64,000 nt of DNA from Rhodococcus sp. KRD197 (lineage in GTDB: Bacteria > Actinomycetota > Actinomycetes > Mycobacteriales > Mycobacteriaceae). The notes under the pieces were generated by a model that was not told where the DNA came from, did not search any database, and saw only the letters and a program-made list of their open reading frames with translations. Numbering within the stretch: the stretch's first letter is position 1; the number at the start of each line of letters is the position of its first letter. The stretch spans positions 153,595 through 217,594 of the forward strand of contig NZ_JABFAO010000004.1 in the NCBI RefSeq assembly GCF_017168235.1, in the 5' to 3' direction. The translations under genes and the position numbers were made by a program. This document shows, piece by piece, positions 63,483-64,000 of this stretch.

Positions 63483-63650
63483 GTGGCCTCCTCCACCGAT
63501 GTGCGGCCCAAGATCACCTTGGCCTGCGACGTTTGCAAGCACCGTAACTACATCACGAAGAAGAACCGTCGCAACGACCCCGACCGCCTCGAGCTGAAGA
63601 AGTTCTGCTCGAACTGCGGAACGCATCGTGCGCACCGCGAGTCTCGCTAG
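63483..63650 (+). CDS. rpmG: 50S ribosomal protein L33, zinc-ribbon form
   Basis: A 55-residue protein: [20 protein letters not shown] and [17 protein letters not shown], with two CxxC pairs that bind zinc (the C+ form). Actinobacteria also carry a C- copy used in zinc starvation, not seen here. GTG start. It lies between tRNA-Met and hadA as in mycobacteria (Rv0634B). Confidence 0.93.
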   Translation: MASSTDVRPKITLACDVCKHRNYITKKNRRNDPDRLELKKFCSNCGTHRAHRESR

Positions 63651-63693
63651 CTGCGACCCCCTCGGCTGCTGGTTCTCGTTCGGAGTCGACGCC

Positions 63694-63727
63694 ACGCGTT
63701 AGGCCTGTTACTCCTGCCCTAACGCGT
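63694..63727 (+). terminator. Hairpin between rpmG and hadA
   Basis: 10-bp inverted repeat ACGCGTTAGG / CCTAACGCGT (63694-63703 and 63718-63727), 14-nt loop, followed by TTTG. A terminator for rpmG, or an operator of the hadA unit. Confidence 0.6.
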
Positions 63728-63760
63728 TTGCGTCCTGGGTAGATAAGGTTTTCTTTCGGC

Positions 63761-64000
63761 GTGAGTGAGTCAGAGCAGAATTCCGAGTCGCTGCAGGATC
63801 CGGCGGCGCATGCGGCCTCGATGGTCGGTCACCACTACAAGGTGGAGCACGTCTACGAGGTCGGCCGCGAGAAGGTTCGCGAGTATGCGCGTTCCGTTCA
63901 GGATTGGCATCCGGCGCACCACGACGAGGACGCGGCGCAGAGCCTCGGCTACGACGGACTGCTCGCCCCGTTGACGTTCATCTCGTTGGTCGGGATCATC
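63761..64000 (+). CDS. hadA: (3R)-hydroxyacyl-ACP dehydratase subunit HadA, N-terminal part
   Basis: The first 80 codons of a MaoC-like protein: GTG start, then SLQDPAAHAASMVGHHYKVE, VYEVGREKVREYARSVQDWH and PAHHDEDAAQSLGYDGLLAP, cut by the window end. HadA forms a dehydratase with HadB for the FAS-II system that lengthens mycolic acids, marking a mycolate-producing organism. Identified by motif and by rpmG-hadA order. Confidence 0.9.
   Translation, partial: MSESEQNSESLQDPAAHAASMVGHHYKVEHVYEVGREKVREYARSVQDWHPAHHDEDAAQSLGYDGLLAPLTFISLVGII

Noticed and set aside
1..64000. CRISPR arrays, insertion sequences, rRNA, riboswitches
   Set aside because: No regularly spaced repeats, no transposase motifs, no rRNA sequence, and no recognisable riboswitch core were seen.

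Overview
This window reads as a chromosomal segment of a high-GC, mycolic-acid-forming actinomycete, most likely Rhodococcus or a close relative in the Nocardiaceae. The gene order follows the Mycobacterium tuberculosis backbone closely from the Rv0497-Rv0513 block, through hemL-resA-ccdA-resB-ccsB (Rv0524-Rv0530), to menD-menG-menJ-grcC1-htpX (Rv0555-Rv0563) and finally rpmG-hadA. Other clade markers are a bS22-type ribosomal mini-protein, a BldC-like regulator, an S-sulfocysteine synthase-like enzyme and a MenJ-type menaquinone reductase. Almost all DNA is coding, with no prophage, insertion sequence, CRISPR array or rRNA.

Layout. Bases 1-8.8 kb: membrane protein fragment, sugar-phosphate isomerase-like protein, MerR regulator plus thioesterase, proC, excisionase-type HTH, bS22, NAD-dependent epimerase plus acyltransferase, GNAT acetyltransferase, SerB-like HAD phosphatase, glutaredoxin-like protein. 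8.8-15 kb: a heme operon rex-hemA-hemC-(56-aa ORF)-hemD-hemB with a Rex-like operator candidate. 15-21 kb: small membrane proteins, a CsoR/CopZ-like metal pair with a palindromic operator, a PQQ-type dehydrogenase-like lipoprotein and a large acyl-CoA oxidase-like enzyme. 21-25 kb: NhaA antiporter, TrkA-type potassium channel, DUF1707 protein. 25-32.5 kb: hemL, a phosphatase and the System II cytochrome c maturation genes (resA, ccdA, resB, ccsB), then a MinD-like ATPase. 32.5-39 kb: small membrane protein, BldC-like regulator, DUF4229 protein, CysK2-like enzyme, a 34-residue peptide gene, PepN, and a HTH/Clp_N module behind a perfect 20-bp palindrome. 39-61.3 kb: menaquinone genes menA, menE, menB, menC, menD, menG, menJ and the polyprenyl synthase, interleaved with an Hsp70-like actin-fold membrane protein, a GAF-EAL and a GGDEF protein, a DUF2252 protein and others. 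61.3-64 kb: htpX, YajQ, tRNA-Tyr, tRNA-Thr, tRNA-Met, rpmG, and the start of hadA.

Biological theme: much of the segment serves respiration. It covers heme synthesis under a likely NADH/NAD+ sensor (Rex), attachment of heme to c-type cytochromes, and synthesis, methylation and partial reduction of menaquinone.

Most notable non-routine observations: a dispersed family of long hairpins (three copies sharing the same arm), one of which supplies a stop codon and one of which creates a false hemB start; a 34-aa hydrophobic peptide gene with its own strong terminator; an apparent -1 frameshift at a G5 run that would join the Hsp70-like protein to a proline-rich tail; a coupled 56-codon ORF between hemC and hemD; and a perfect palindrome in front of the HTH/Clp_N pair. 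No gap between genes exceeds about 260 bases. All function calls rest on reading the translated sequence and recalled family features; no database search was run.
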